Shown here piece after piece: positions 28,266-35,946 of a stretch of 64,000 nt of DNA. A model generated the notes under the pieces. It worked only from the letters and a program-made list of their open reading frames with translations. It was not told the DNA's origin and did not search any database. Position 1 is the first letter of the stretch; the number at the start of each line of letters is the position of its first letter. Origin of the DNA: Paenibacillus bovis (GTDB lineage Bacteria > Bacillota > Bacilli > Paenibacillales > Paenibacillaceae); assembly GCF_001421015.2 (NCBI RefSeq), contig NZ_CP013023.1, positions 4,395,501 to 4,459,500 of the forward strand. The letters run 5' to 3'. The position numbers and the translations under genes are program-made.

Positions 28266-29204
28266 TTATCGCAAAAGTTCTGTAATCGCTCTTAATGGTT
28301 TGAAGGTATCGCTGTATGTATCACTTGTTAATGAGACAACTATATTTCGGGAATGATCTACGTAAATGTACTGACCGCCCATTCCCATAGCGAAATAAAA
28401 AGGCTGCTCCACTGAGCTACCGGCTACCCACCAATGATGGCCGTAATAACCGATACCATCATATGTTAAATACTTGGGTTGGGTTGAAGTGGATATCCAC
28501 TCCTCACTCAGTAATTGCCTTTTCCCACAGCGCCCGTTATTTAAATAGAAGCTGCCAAATTTATGCATATCTTGTATCGACATATGTATCCCAAAACCAC
28601 CAATATTAATTCCTTGGGGATCTGCATGCCATATGAAATCTTTGATCTTCAAACTGGAGAAGAGAACCTTTATTGCGAAATCTTTTGCACTCATGCCTGA
28701 CACCTGTTGAAGTATGGCTAATAACAGATGGCTGCAGCCCGAATTATAGTTCATTCTTTCACCAGGTTCGGCGTTTAATGGGCGCTCTAATATATAATCA
28801 ACCCAGTTAGGACTATGTATCATGGCTGGCCAGCCGTTCCATTCTTCCAGCTCTGGCCAATCAAAACCTGCACTCATACTCAATAAGTGTTCAATGGTAA
28901 TGCTTTGTTTGCGGATGTCTTGATCCTGCTGAAGCGACGGGAAGTAATGAACAATCGGCGTATGAATATCCGAAATCAATCCCTGCTCTACAGCCATTCC
29001 AATCAAGCATGAAGTAATACTCTTGGTGCATGAGTTGATTTTGTGGAGCTTGTCTTTTGATTTATTATTTCTAAAATAGTGAAGCACAATGTCTGTCCCC
29101 ACACTTATCAAACAACTTTCAACTTTTTCTTTTTTCAAATAATGAACAAATGATTTAACTTTTTCATCGCTTATTTGAGACTGATGCATAGATTCAATGA
29201 TCAT
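28266..29204 (-). CDS. serine hydrolase (class C beta-lactamase family)
   Basis: A 312-residue penicillin-binding-protein-like hydrolase. The nucleophile motif SxxK is in NSCTKSITSCLIG (near residue 82), and YxN is seen as MNYNSGCSHLL. The KTG-equivalent box is replaced by GMGGQYIYVD, with HHWW nearby. There is no signal peptide, suggesting cytosolic esterase activity rather than beta-lactam resistance. TAGGAGC precedes ATG. Confidence 0.8.
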   Translation of the reverse strand: MIIESMHQSQISDEKVKSFVHYLKKEKVESCLISVGTDIVLHYFRNNKSKDKLHKINSCTKSITSCLIGMAVEQGLISDIHTPIVHYFPSLQQDQDIRKQSITIEHLLSMSAGFDWPELEEWNGWPAMIHSPNWVDYILERPLNAEPGERMNYNSGCSHLLLAILQQVSGMSAKDFAIKVLFSSLKIKDFIWHADPQGINIGGFGIHMSIQDMHKFGSFYLNNGRCGKRQLLSEEWISTSTQPKYLTYDGIGYYGHHWWVAGSSVEQPFYFAMGMGGQYIYVDHSRNIVVSLTSDTYSDTFKPLRAITELLR

Positions 29205-29283
29205 TGGTTTGCTCCTATTTGTTATTCTGGAGATCGTTTGAACGGTTTACAATTTATATCGACGAATAGAATGATGCATACAA

Positions 29284-30264
29284 TCAAATAATCACATTCC
29301 TGAAATACTCCATCTTGCTATCAATAAATCCATCATCGAAGTCCGCTCCACCTATCAACTCTGATTCACTAAAACATAAGCCAAAGAGCCACAACTGTCG
29401 GAGTACAACGAATATAGAGACTGCTTTAACATCATTTCTACTTAGATCTCTTACTTGTCTGTAACCGTTTAGAAATGCTTGCCATAGTCTTTCTACTTCA
29501 TCCTTATCATGGCCACTGTGAATTTCTCTTGCCAATCTGAACTCTGCGATATCATAAGCTCTCCACCCATAACCACAAATATCGAAATCATAATGTGCTA
29601 ATTGCCCATCGTCTGTAAAGGCTGCATTGGTGTTGCCATGCAAGTCTCCATGACAAATCCCCCAATCCAAACCTTCTTCGATCTTGTTCGCCAACTGTTC
29701 CTTTAATTCTGAGATCCGTTTATGAATAAAATAGTACTCCTCCAGACGATGCCCCATATGTAATTTGATGATATCAAGCGGTCTATCTATTAGATATTCC
29801 AAATCCAGATTATCTCTCGCATGCTCACTTCTAAAATGCTCAGTAACTTTATGAATATGAGCAACGGATTTTCCAAATAAATAGCTATCTTCTACGGTAT
29901 GAATCGGCTTTTCATGACCTTCTGCAAAACTAAACATGACCCCATGTTTTACACCTTCAGTGACCAAAAAATCGTTTATGAAGGTGCCATCTTTTCGAGC
30001 GATCGGTATGGATACGTTTACATTATTCTCATTGACATAATTCAATACATCCAGTTCAAAAGCAATCTCGGATCGATTTCTTCGATCCGCACGATACACT
30101 CTAAAGATATATTTTCCTGAACCCGTTTCTACAATATAGGTATCGTTCATGCCTCTAAGGAAGTATTTTAAATGGATAGTTTCTTGAAAGTCATAATAGT
30201 CTTTGATATGCGCTAGTAAAGCTTGCCTGGACAAGAGCGAGTAGGTAACAGGAAATAAACTCAA
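29284..30264 (-). CDS. APH-type phosphotransferase
   Basis: A 326-residue aminoglycoside/choline-kinase-fold protein. It starts at TTG 30264 with GAGGATG upstream. The catalytic loop HGDLHGNTNAAF (about 215-226), the metal-binding DFDICGYGWRAYD and the N-lobe strand YIFRVYRADRRNRSE are all present. It resembles the homoserine-kinase/spectinomycin-type phosphotransferases widespread in Paenibacillus. Substrate not assignable. It lies next to the distal end of the cassette array but has no attC-like site of its own. Confidence 0.85.
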   Translation of the reverse strand: MSLFPVTYSLLSRQALLAHIKDYYDFQETIHLKYFLRGMNDTYIVETGSGKYIFRVYRADRRNRSEIAFELDVLNYVNENNVNVSIPIARKDGTFINDFLVTEGVKHGVMFSFAEGHEKPIHTVEDSYLFGKSVAHIHKVTEHFRSEHARDNLDLEYLIDRPLDIIKLHMGHRLEEYYFIHKRISELKEQLANKIEEGLDWGICHGDLHGNTNAAFTDDGQLAHYDFDICGYGWRAYDIAEFRLAREIHSGHDKDEVERLWQAFLNGYRQVRDLSRNDVKAVSIFVVLRQLWLFGLCFSESELIGGADFDDGFIDSKMEYFRNVII

Positions 30265-30446
30265 ATCTACACCATCCTCTTCACTTCTAATTCACCTATA
30301 AATATACCATATGTTGGTAAGGAGTTGTTTTTATTTACTTGTAAATGATTCAATGTAAGCAATCAATTTGTGCCATGACTTGCCCGTTAGTCACTAGCTT
30401 CCAGGCATTAGATCATCAGCGGAATTTTATGCTGTGAGCTGATTTC

Positions 30447-30542
30447 CTATGATGTTCCTGTATTCATGACTCGATGCATGTCGATCTTAACACGAACGCC
30501 AGAATAAGACCTATACTTGCAGCATGATTATTATGTTAGGTA
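30447..30542 (-). repeat. attC-like site 1 (distal end of array)
   Basis: GTTCCTGTATTCATGA on the right pairs with GCATGATTATTATGTTA on the left. The right end (TATGATG) has lost the TAAC core and the inner arms are altered, so it is degenerate. It marks the last recognisable cassette boundary. Confidence 0.65.
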
Positions 30543-30554
30543 ATATATGACCTT

Positions 30555-31388
30555 TCAATGAATAACCTTCATAATCTTCTTTGATATATGATTATTCTCA
30601 TCTGGATATCCTAAAGAAGCATTTATTAGCCTGCATCCTTCATTAAAGTAATCTTCTCTTCGATGAACATGCCCAAAACACCAGATTTTTTGATTTAAAT
30701 TAGATAATAAATCTCTGCCATTGAAATAATAAAAGCTATTGCTAACATCATTAATATGATCCAATGGAACTTTAGACCAATCGGGCGAAATATGAGTGAT
30801 GATCACATCTGAACGGTCAAGCACCTTCTTAAGTTTTGTTAATTCTTCTGTATACATGGCTTCAACTAATCGAGGTAAGCCTTCGATTAAGACGGAATCA
30901 TTAGAAATTAATTTCCAACTTTCATATACTTTATTAGCGTCTATATTCAACTGATTAATTCCATATTGAAAGTCGTACCACATTCCAGTCCCACCGAAAG
31001 AAACTCCACTAATTTCAACAGTATCCCCATCCAGAAAAAATACTCCCGGTATTTGCTCGGCAATTATTTTCATTTCTTGGAATCTGCGCATTGAGTTATA
31101 TCTGTATTTATTTTTTATTGAATTACTAACTAAGTAGTAGTCATGATTCCCTGCAACTAGAAGAATATGCATATAATATTCTTTAAGCTTTTCAAGAAAA
31201 ATAAAATTCTGTTTGTTATAGTGGCCTAGATCACCGGCGATCACTAATACTTCCGAAGGCTCATTAGGAAGAATTGAATTCACAAACTTCTCTACGATTT
31301 GATTATGTTTTGTGTGATTACTGGAATATTTCACCCAAAAATCTAAATGAATATCAGATATGAGATCAAACTGTATTATGGTCTTCAC
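30555..31388 (-). CDS. cassette 13: metallophosphoesterase
   Basis: A 277-residue calcineurin-like phosphoesterase with every metal motif: SDIHLD (DxH, residue 11), AGDLGHYN, LVAGNHDYY (GNHD), IITHISPDWS, and the final GHVHRR. It starts at GTG 31388, 21 bp from attC-like site 2, and stops next to site 1, so it fills one cassette. It may cleave nucleic acid, nucleotide or phosphoester substrates. Phosphoesterases of this size also occur in defence and effector loci, but no specific role can be given. Confidence 0.85.
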   Translation of the reverse strand: MKTIIQFDLISDIHLDFWVKYSSNHTKHNQIVEKFVNSILPNEPSEVLVIAGDLGHYNKQNFIFLEKLKEYYMHILLVAGNHDYYLVSNSIKNKYRYNSMRRFQEMKIIAEQIPGVFFLDGDTVEISGVSFGGTGMWYDFQYGINQLNIDANKVYESWKLISNDSVLIEGLPRLVEAMYTEELTKLKKVLDRSDVIITHISPDWSKVPLDHINDVSNSFYYFNGRDLLSNLNQKIWCFGHVHRREDYFNEGCRLINASLGYPDENNHISKKIMKVIH

Positions 31389-31408
31389 CCCCGCTCTTAT
31401 TATACTTC

Positions 31409-31483
31409 ATCTAAAGTTCCTATATTCACGATCCAACGCATATCGGGTATCCGGCGTATGCCCGTAGCGTGAATATTGTGTGA
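31409..31483 (-). repeat. attC-like site 2
   Basis: The inner arms TATTCACG and CGTGAATATT are intact. The outer ends are worn: CTAAAG instead of CTAACG on the right and GTGTGAG instead of TGTTAT on the left. One internal mini-hairpin, TCCGGCGTATGCCCG, is visible. Confidence 0.75.
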
Positions 31484-31506
31484 GGCAACACATAACTACG
31501 TTACTT

Positions 31507-32031
31507 TCAAAGTTTTTTTAACATATGTATATCATTAGGTTCTAAATCAAATAATTCTTGATCTATTTCATCCGTCAATTCACTTCCACAGTTTTGGTGG
31601 AAATTCACAGCTGACTCTGTCTCTGTTGAGGAAATATACAAGAATGTAGCACCTCTGTTTTTGGCTTATTTGCTTAACTCATTCATTAATTGTTTTCCTA
31701 TTCCTTTCCTTCTAAAACTTCTTGTTACGTACATGAGATCTATTTGCAGCCGATCTTTATTCTTTCCTCTTAATTTGTGACCCAAAACATCAAAACCGAT
31801 AAGGCAGTCGTTCTCAAATGCTCCATAAGCTATCCCACCCGCTGTTATTTCAATCCTGAACCTTTCTAACAATTGATCTAACTCCCTAGTATCCCATGTT
31901 GGGAATTCATGATCGGTGCTAACTTCCTTAAGTCCTGCATCACCGTTCTCATAGATTAGATTAATTTTTTCTGATCGATCAATTTCTTTGATTTTCTCTG
32001 CCTCTTCGAGCTTCATTTCTCTAATAATCAT
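31507..32031 (-). pseudogene. cassette 12: GNAT acetyltransferase with in-frame TAA
   Basis: The frame starts at 32031 after GAGGAG with MIIREMKLEEAEKIKEIDR. GNAT motif A (LMYVTRSFRRKGIGKQLMNEL) is present, then TAA occurs at 31666-31668. The same frame continues for 52 codons (AKNRGATFLYISSTETESAV, NFHQNCGSEL) and completes the GNAT fold, with its second stop at 31507. A single base change would restore a normal 174-residue protein. The truncated product lacks motif B, so it is likely inactive. Confidence 0.85.
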
Positions 32032-32072
32032 CTATATCCAGCTCCTCATCTAATTATCTCTGGTAAGTTTCG

Positions 32073-32100
32073 CCTCACATTTCTGTATTCACGAACCCAA
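32073..32100 (-). repeat. attC-like half site 3
   Basis: Only the right half, CATTTCTGTATTCACGAACCC, is recognisable. The partner arm is missing in the 150 bp to the left, which instead contain a CTTAACGCCCG element that reads GTTAAGC on the minus strand, a perfect GTTRRRY core. It is a rearranged or hybrid boundary between cassettes 11 and 12. No gene is seen in 32101-32259. Confidence 0.55.
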
Positions 32101-32259
32101 GAGGCTTAACGCCCGTCAGGGTCGGTAGCTCCGCTTTTTAGCAACGCAGGATTGTCTGCTGACTTCACTCCCTCGAAAGCCTATTGCAAACTATGAGATG
32201 CCAGGATCGTCTCGCGAGTGCATTTTCAGCTAATGCCAATATCTCCTTGAATAAACAAA

Positions 32260-32622
32260 TTACGATCTTTCAATTGAAAAGGTTTGAATATATTCTTCTA
32301 TAGGCATTATTAGACCATGGTCATCATCAATATAAATGCCTCTAACAAAGTTATCTTGACTTAATACTTTCTTCATTAGATCCTTAGACTTATAAATCAT
32401 CATTATAAAATGGGGATTCTGGAAAGGAATCTTTTGTAATTCTTCGTGTTCATAATCATTTATAATGCTCTGATCAAAATCATAAATAATATGTTCTTGT
32501 CCAAAATCAACGACGAATCTATTATCTTCAATGCTTGAAACTGTATTATTACCAAAGTGTTGAATTCCATGTATCAAATTGATGTTGAAAGAGTCATCAC
32601 CAATTAGGATAATCCATTGCAT
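32260..32622 (-). CDS. cassette 11: small hypothetical protein
   Basis: A 120-residue protein. The ATG at 32622 (MQWIILIGDDSFN) is preferred because AAGGAAG is 8 nt upstream. It is an acidic alpha/beta protein with strand-rich segments (NRFVVDFGQEHIIYDFDQS; NPHFIMMIYKSKDLMKK; GIYIDDDHGLIMP). It is immunity-like in size and charge, but no family is recognised. It lies between attC-like sites 3 and 4. Confidence 0.7.
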   Translation of the reverse strand: MQWIILIGDDSFNINLIHGIQHFGNNTVSSIEDNRFVVDFGQEHIIYDFDQSIINDYEHEELQKIPFQNPHFIMMIYKSKDLMKKVLSQDNFVRGIYIDDDHGLIMPIEEYIQTFSIERS

Positions 32623-32700
32623 TAGATACACTTCCTTATTACAGGATATTAGTCGTTGGATATACTTAGGGTCTTAACTAACTGTACTTGCACCAGTCTC

Positions 32701-32796
32701 ACCTAACGTTTCTGTATTCACAACCCGACGTATTTCGAGGGTCCGGCGAATTCAGGTCCAAAGGCGTATGCCCGCAGCGTGAATATTAAGTTAGAT
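32701..32796 (-). repeat. attC-like site 4 (best match to the classical cores)
   Basis: On the minus strand it begins ATCTAAC and ends GTTAGGT, exact matches to RYYYAAC and GTTRRRY. Inner arms are AATATTCACG and GTGAATACAG. Two mini-hairpins built on CCGACGTATTTCGAGG and GGCGTATGCCC lie between. This copy is the strongest evidence that the repeats are attC sites. Confidence 0.85.
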
Positions 32797-32821
32797 GATG
32801 AGTATTTCTTCTACATCTCAC

Positions 32822-33361
32822 TCATAAAGATGTATTTTTCTCCTTAATAACAAACTGTCTAAAGGAGTCTTTAAATATCTCGTATACTACCTGCATTTCT
32901 TTAATTTCGTCAAGGAATTTACTTTGTATCTCCCTTTTTTGTTTATGTTCAAGCTCTATATTGAATTCAGAATCTTCGTACTTATTCAATAGATCATAGA
33001 AGTATTCACATGGTTCTTTCACTGCTTCATAATTGTCGGCATATTCTCCAGAAACTGATAGAAAACTAGCCCACGATATCTCTCTTCTATCATATTTCAA
33101 ATATAAGCACGCAATGTATTGGTTAAAAAGTTTACTGCTATAACGATCTACAAATGGGTCTGAATTAATATATTTATTAACTATTTCAATAGCGCTTCCT
33201 TGAAAACATATATCTGCTAATTCAATAATCCAATAGGGCGGTTTTGTATATTCATCAATGATCTCATCACAAAACAACTTGAAGTGCTTATACCAGATCA
33301 ATCGGCTCTCAAGCATAATACTTAATTTACAAGCAAATTCTTTATTTAATTCTACGTTCAT
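32822..33361 (-). CDS. cassette 10: hypothetical protein
   Basis: A 179-residue protein preceded by AGGAGG. It is helical with many aromatic residues (ESRLIWYKHFKLFCDEII; PPYWIIELADICFQG; WASFLSVSGEYADNYEAV) and ends in a charged helix. No family is recognised; its make-up resembles bacterial immunity proteins. It fills the unit between sites 4 and 5. Confidence 0.75.
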   Translation of the reverse strand: MNVELNKEFACKLSIMLESRLIWYKHFKLFCDEIIDEYTKPPYWIIELADICFQGSAIEIVNKYINSDPFVDRYSSKLFNQYIACLYLKYDRREISWASFLSVSGEYADNYEAVKEPCEYFYDLLNKYEDSEFNIELEHKQKREIQSKFLDEIKEMQVVYEIFKDSFRQFVIKEKNTSL

Positions 33362-33389
33362 CGAAAACCTCCTGTTTTAAAGTCTTTGA

Positions 33390-33484
33390 ACTAACGTTCC
33401 TCTATTCACGAATCTAGACACGTCTAGTGTCTGGCAAATACCAAATAAAGAATGAATGTCTGTAGTGTGAATACTATGTTATCT
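33390..33484 (-). repeat. attC-like site 5
   Basis: The right end CTAACGTTCC with the arm TATTCACGAA pairs with GTGTGAATA and ATGTTATCT on the left. The central part carries the mini-hairpin TCTAGACACGTCTAGTG. The left inner arm has one change (GTGTGAATA). Confidence 0.8.
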
Positions 33485-33523
33485 AATGAATGCGTCCTCT
33501 CCGATTATTCTTGCTCCTTATGC

Positions 33524-33859
33524 TTATGTATTTAAATAGGTTTTCCAATCGTTTTTCTTTAAACGGATATAGCTTTCAAATTCTATCTTCGCAATGCCTC
33601 TTAATTGGTTATAAATCTCGTTATCAAATCGATCATTGTTTACTAAGATCATGGCTAAGGATTCCCCGCAACTTGCTTTAATCATATCATCTGTCGAATC
33701 ATGATTGGAAATTGTCAGTAAAGCCTTTACTACATTTTTATGACTGTACTCACTAAGATCCATGGCTGCATCATCTTGTTCAGCATCTGAAGCCCTTTCA
33801 TCTAGTAATATTTCAACAAGCTTTTCCCACTGTTCTATAGGATTCCCCTCCACATTCAT
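33524..33859 (-). CDS. cassette 9: small hypothetical protein
   Basis: A 111-residue helical acidic protein (VEILLDERASDAEQDDAAMDL; KNVVKALLTISNHD; KASCGESLAMILVNND). It looks like two HEAT-like helical hairpins. The ATG at 33859 lacks a ribosome site. A strong GGAGGGG lies inside the frame, 8 nt before ATA (IEQWEKLV), which may be a mutated or unusual start. No family recognised. Confidence 0.6.
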   Translation of the reverse strand: MNVEGNPIEQWEKLVEILLDERASDAEQDDAAMDLSEYSHKNVVKALLTISNHDSTDDMIKASCGESLAMILVNNDRFDNEIYNQLRGIAKIEFESYIRLKKNDWKTYLNT

Positions 33860-33903
33860 GTCTCAGTTTGATCAGGTTAATGGAAAGCTTTAAGCATCTT
33901 TCA

Positions 33904-33979
33904 AATAATATTCCTGTATTTACGAGTCAATGTATATCAGGCTAGGATGAATGCTCGCAGCGTGAATATTAAGTTAAGT
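33904..33979 (-). repeat. attC-like site 6 (short)
   Basis: TATTCCTGTATTTACGAG pairs with GCGTGAATATTAAGTTAAGT. The central part is short and has only one mini-hairpin. The left core reads ACTTAAC on the minus strand, a match to RYYYAAC; the right core has drifted to ATTATTT. Confidence 0.75.
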
Positions 33980-33993
33980 GATGTTCATCCGAA

Positions 33994-34524
33994 TTACCTA
34001 TCAAATACGTCTTGAAAATATTGATCCATTAATCCTTTGTTTTTAAATCTAGTTTTAATATATCCTTTAGCTCTTAAACAAACATTTCTATAACCTTCAC
34101 TTCTCATATTGTCCGCAAGATAAACCATTTCAATTATTGGATCACTGGGTTCCACCTCATATGCTTTTGATAGCATGTTTTTCCCGATACTTTTCCAATG
34201 CTCATAGTCTCCGAAATGATTAGGAAACAAAGTGATCATATAACCAAAAATCAATAAAAACTGCATCTCTGCCGAAAAATTACGTATCCCTTCTTCTGTA
34301 ACTTCGGTTAATGTCAATTCAATCATTTCATAATCGGTATCATTAAGCCCTTGAGTAATAAACGTATTTCCAGATTCGACGCTCAAATACCAGGATATAA
34401 AACCTAAATTCAAGCATACACTCAAATCACGATTCCCTTTACCCCACTCCCTTTTCATTGACAAAAAGGCTTCTTGATATTTTTTTGCAGTCTCGAATTT
34501 ATTTACTTCATCTCCATTAATCAT
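33994..34524 (-). CDS. cassette 8: helical-repeat hypothetical protein
   Basis: A 176-residue protein with AAAGGAAG before ATG. It consists of amphipathic helices with a TPR-like rhythm (AKKYQEAFLSMKREWGKGN; MQFLLIFGYMITLFPNHFGD; GKNMLSKAYEVEPSDPIIEM; GYIKTRFKNKGLMDQYF). No family is named. TPR-like single proteins of this size are common as immunity or regulatory factors. It lies between sites 6 and 7. Confidence 0.75.
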   Translation of the reverse strand: MINGDEVNKFETAKKYQEAFLSMKREWGKGNRDLSVCLNLGFISWYLSVESGNTFITQGLNDTDYEMIELTLTEVTEEGIRNFSAEMQFLLIFGYMITLFPNHFGDYEHWKSIGKNMLSKAYEVEPSDPIIEMVYLADNMRSEGYRNVCLRAKGYIKTRFKNKGLMDQYFQDVFDR

Positions 34525-34559
34525 CCTGCAGCTTCCTTTCGATTTCCCCTCGGAATTTT

Positions 34560-34655
34560 ACTTGACGTTCCTCAATTCACGACTCCGCACCTTCTGAGTG
34601 TCCGGCAAATGCTGGATGCAGGACGAATGTCCGCAACTTGAATATTATGTTATTT
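34560..34655 (-). repeat. attC-like site 7
   Basis: ACTTGACGTTCCTCAATTCACG pairs with ACTTGAATATTATGTTATTT. Two mini-hairpins lie between (GTCCGGCAAATGCTGGA and GGACGAATGTCC). The right core is GTCAAGT on the minus strand, one base from GTTRRRY. Confidence 0.8.
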
Positions 34656-35073
34656 GATGTATTGGGCTTCTTAAATTGACTTGCAAATTGCTTCTGTATT
34701 TACTTATTTGCTCTTCTAATATGTTTCTCGCTTCTTCATAGGTTCTAATCACTTCATCCAATTCGTTCTTTAATTCTTTATGTTCGTTCCAATATTCTTT
34801 CTCTACTTGTAGTACCGAACAAAATAAATCTCCAACGTACATATTTCCTGATCCTAAGGGGTTCTGTATTAATTTTTCTAAGGCTAAAGGCAAAATCAAA
34901 TTTAGATTTATTTGTTGTCCGATTAAAAGTCTTAAATCTTCATTATTCAATTCGCAAAGAGGTTTCTTCCTTAATTGATGTACTTGGATTACTAATGAGG
35001 AAGCAAAATTAAGTTCATCCCAATATTCGCCTTCAAGCTCTTCAAGGGTTTTGGCCAAGTCGACTTGCTGCAT
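34645..35073 (-). CDS. cassette 7: CdiI-like immunity protein
   Basis: A 142-residue protein resembling the immunity proteins annotated with contact-dependent growth inhibition systems. Shared features are LEELEGEYWDELNFASSLV, VHQLRKKPLCELNNEDLRL, the LIGQQINLNLILPLALEKL helix, and the DLFCSVL strand. AGAAGGTGA precedes ATG. Such proteins neutralise CDI or polymorphic toxin C-termini in the cytoplasm. No toxin gene is adjacent, so it would be an orphan immunity gene. The family match is from memory of the pattern. Confidence 0.65.
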   Translation of the reverse strand: MQQVDLAKTLEELEGEYWDELNFASSLVIQVHQLRKKPLCELNNEDLRLLIGQQINLNLILPLALEKLIQNPLGSGNMYVGDLFCSVLQVEKEYWNEHKELKNELDEVIRTYEEARNILEEQISKYRSNLQVNLRSPIHQIT

Positions 35074-35110
35074 AGGTTCACCTTCTTAAATAAATGGTTT
35101 CCAGTATGTC

Positions 35111-35224
35111 ATATAACCTTCTTATATTCACGACCCAGCGAATGCTGGGTGTTCGATGCTTGTCGAACCAAGGCTTATGCCGGGCCAAAGACAAATGTCC
35201 GCAGCGTGAATATTATATTATGTG
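35111..35224 (-). repeat. attC-like site 8 (longest)
   Basis: ATATAACCTTCTTATATTCACG on the right is paired with GCGTGAATATTATATTATGTG on the left. Four mini-hairpins lie between (ACCCAGCGAATGCTGGGT, GTTCGATGCTTGTCGAAC, GGCTTATGCC, GACAAATGTC), one more than in most copies. This suggests that the centre grows by adding hairpins. Confidence 0.85.
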
Positions 35225-35247
35225 ATACGTCACACTTCTTGAATTCT

Positions 35248-35772
35248 CTACAATGCATTCTCTATCTTCTTTATGAATTCTTTAGTCATTACTCTGTATT
35301 CAGCAACCAAATCTATAAGTAGTGGATCTTCTAAAACATCTGGACTTATAAAATCTCTTATCCATTCATCATAAACAAGCGCAAGATCATATGCTTTATC
35401 CAGATGAGGAACAGGTTCCAAATAGTTCAGATCCCTATGTGCAGAATAACTATTACGAAATTTAGTTACCTTCTGCCAATATTCTTTCCATGCAGTTGAA
35501 TTCATTTTTGCTTTGTTAATAATTTCATTTCTATCATCATTATTTAATCCAATGTGTTTCCAATGTGTTGGATTACTCGTATCACTGCCAAAAACCATAC
35601 ACCAATAATTTAAGGATTGAAGATAATGGGCATTGATTGTGTAGTCAACAAACGATTGATATGTACCTGCCTTGCTACTTAATGAATGAAGTTCTTTATA
35701 GCTGACGTAGTAATAAAGAAAGTCCCTTATAACTGGCATTTGTCTTGAAAAAACATCGATGTTATAAGACAT
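35248..35772 (-). CDS. cassette 6: HEPN-like (AbiU2-type) protein
   Basis: The start at 35772 (MSYNIDVF) is chosen because GAGGAGAGG precedes it; the longer frame to 35808 enters the attC-like site. A protein of about 174 residues, all helical, with an RNSYSAH segment near residue 120. It fits the R-x4-6-H motif of HEPN ribonucleases, within TKFRNSYSAHRDLNYL. AbiU2-like HEPN proteins are phage-resistance or toxin components. Activity is inferred from motif and fold only. Confidence 0.65.
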   Translation of the reverse strand: MSYNIDVFSRQMPVIRDFLYYYVSYKELHSLSSKAGTYQSFVDYTINAHYLQSLNYWCMVFGSDTSNPTHWKHIGLNNDDRNEIINKAKMNSTAWKEYWQKVTKFRNSYSAHRDLNYLEPVPHLDKAYDLALVYDEWIRDFISPDVLEDPLLIDLVAEYRVMTKEFIKKIENAL

Positions 35773-35806
35773 TCTGAACCTCTCCTCATTTGTATTGGGG
35801 AATTTC

Positions 35807-35880
35807 ACATAACATAATATTCACGATCCGGCGTATACTGGACCCAGGACGAATGTCCGCAGCGTGAATATTTTGTTATC
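35807..35880 (-). repeat. attC-like site 9 (short, most symmetrical)
   Basis: ACATAACATAATATTCACG and GCGTGAATATTTTGTTATC are almost exact inverted repeats, without the asymmetric spacer (GTTCCTG) of other copies. The centre has GATCCGGCGTATACTGGA and GGACGAATGTCC. The symmetric form may affect which strand or end could recombine. Confidence 0.85.
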
Positions 35881-35946
35881 GGATGTCAATGCCATCTTCG
35901 AATAAACCTTGACGATATTCTTCTGATGTATGATTCAGAGTATCAT

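Noticed and set aside
28266..29204. Beta-lactamase giving drug resistance
   Set aside because: No signal peptide and no KTG box; an esterase-like serine hydrolase is more likely.
29284..30264. APH-type gene as a fourteenth cassette
   Set aside because: No attC-like site is found on its left side, so cassette status is not supported.
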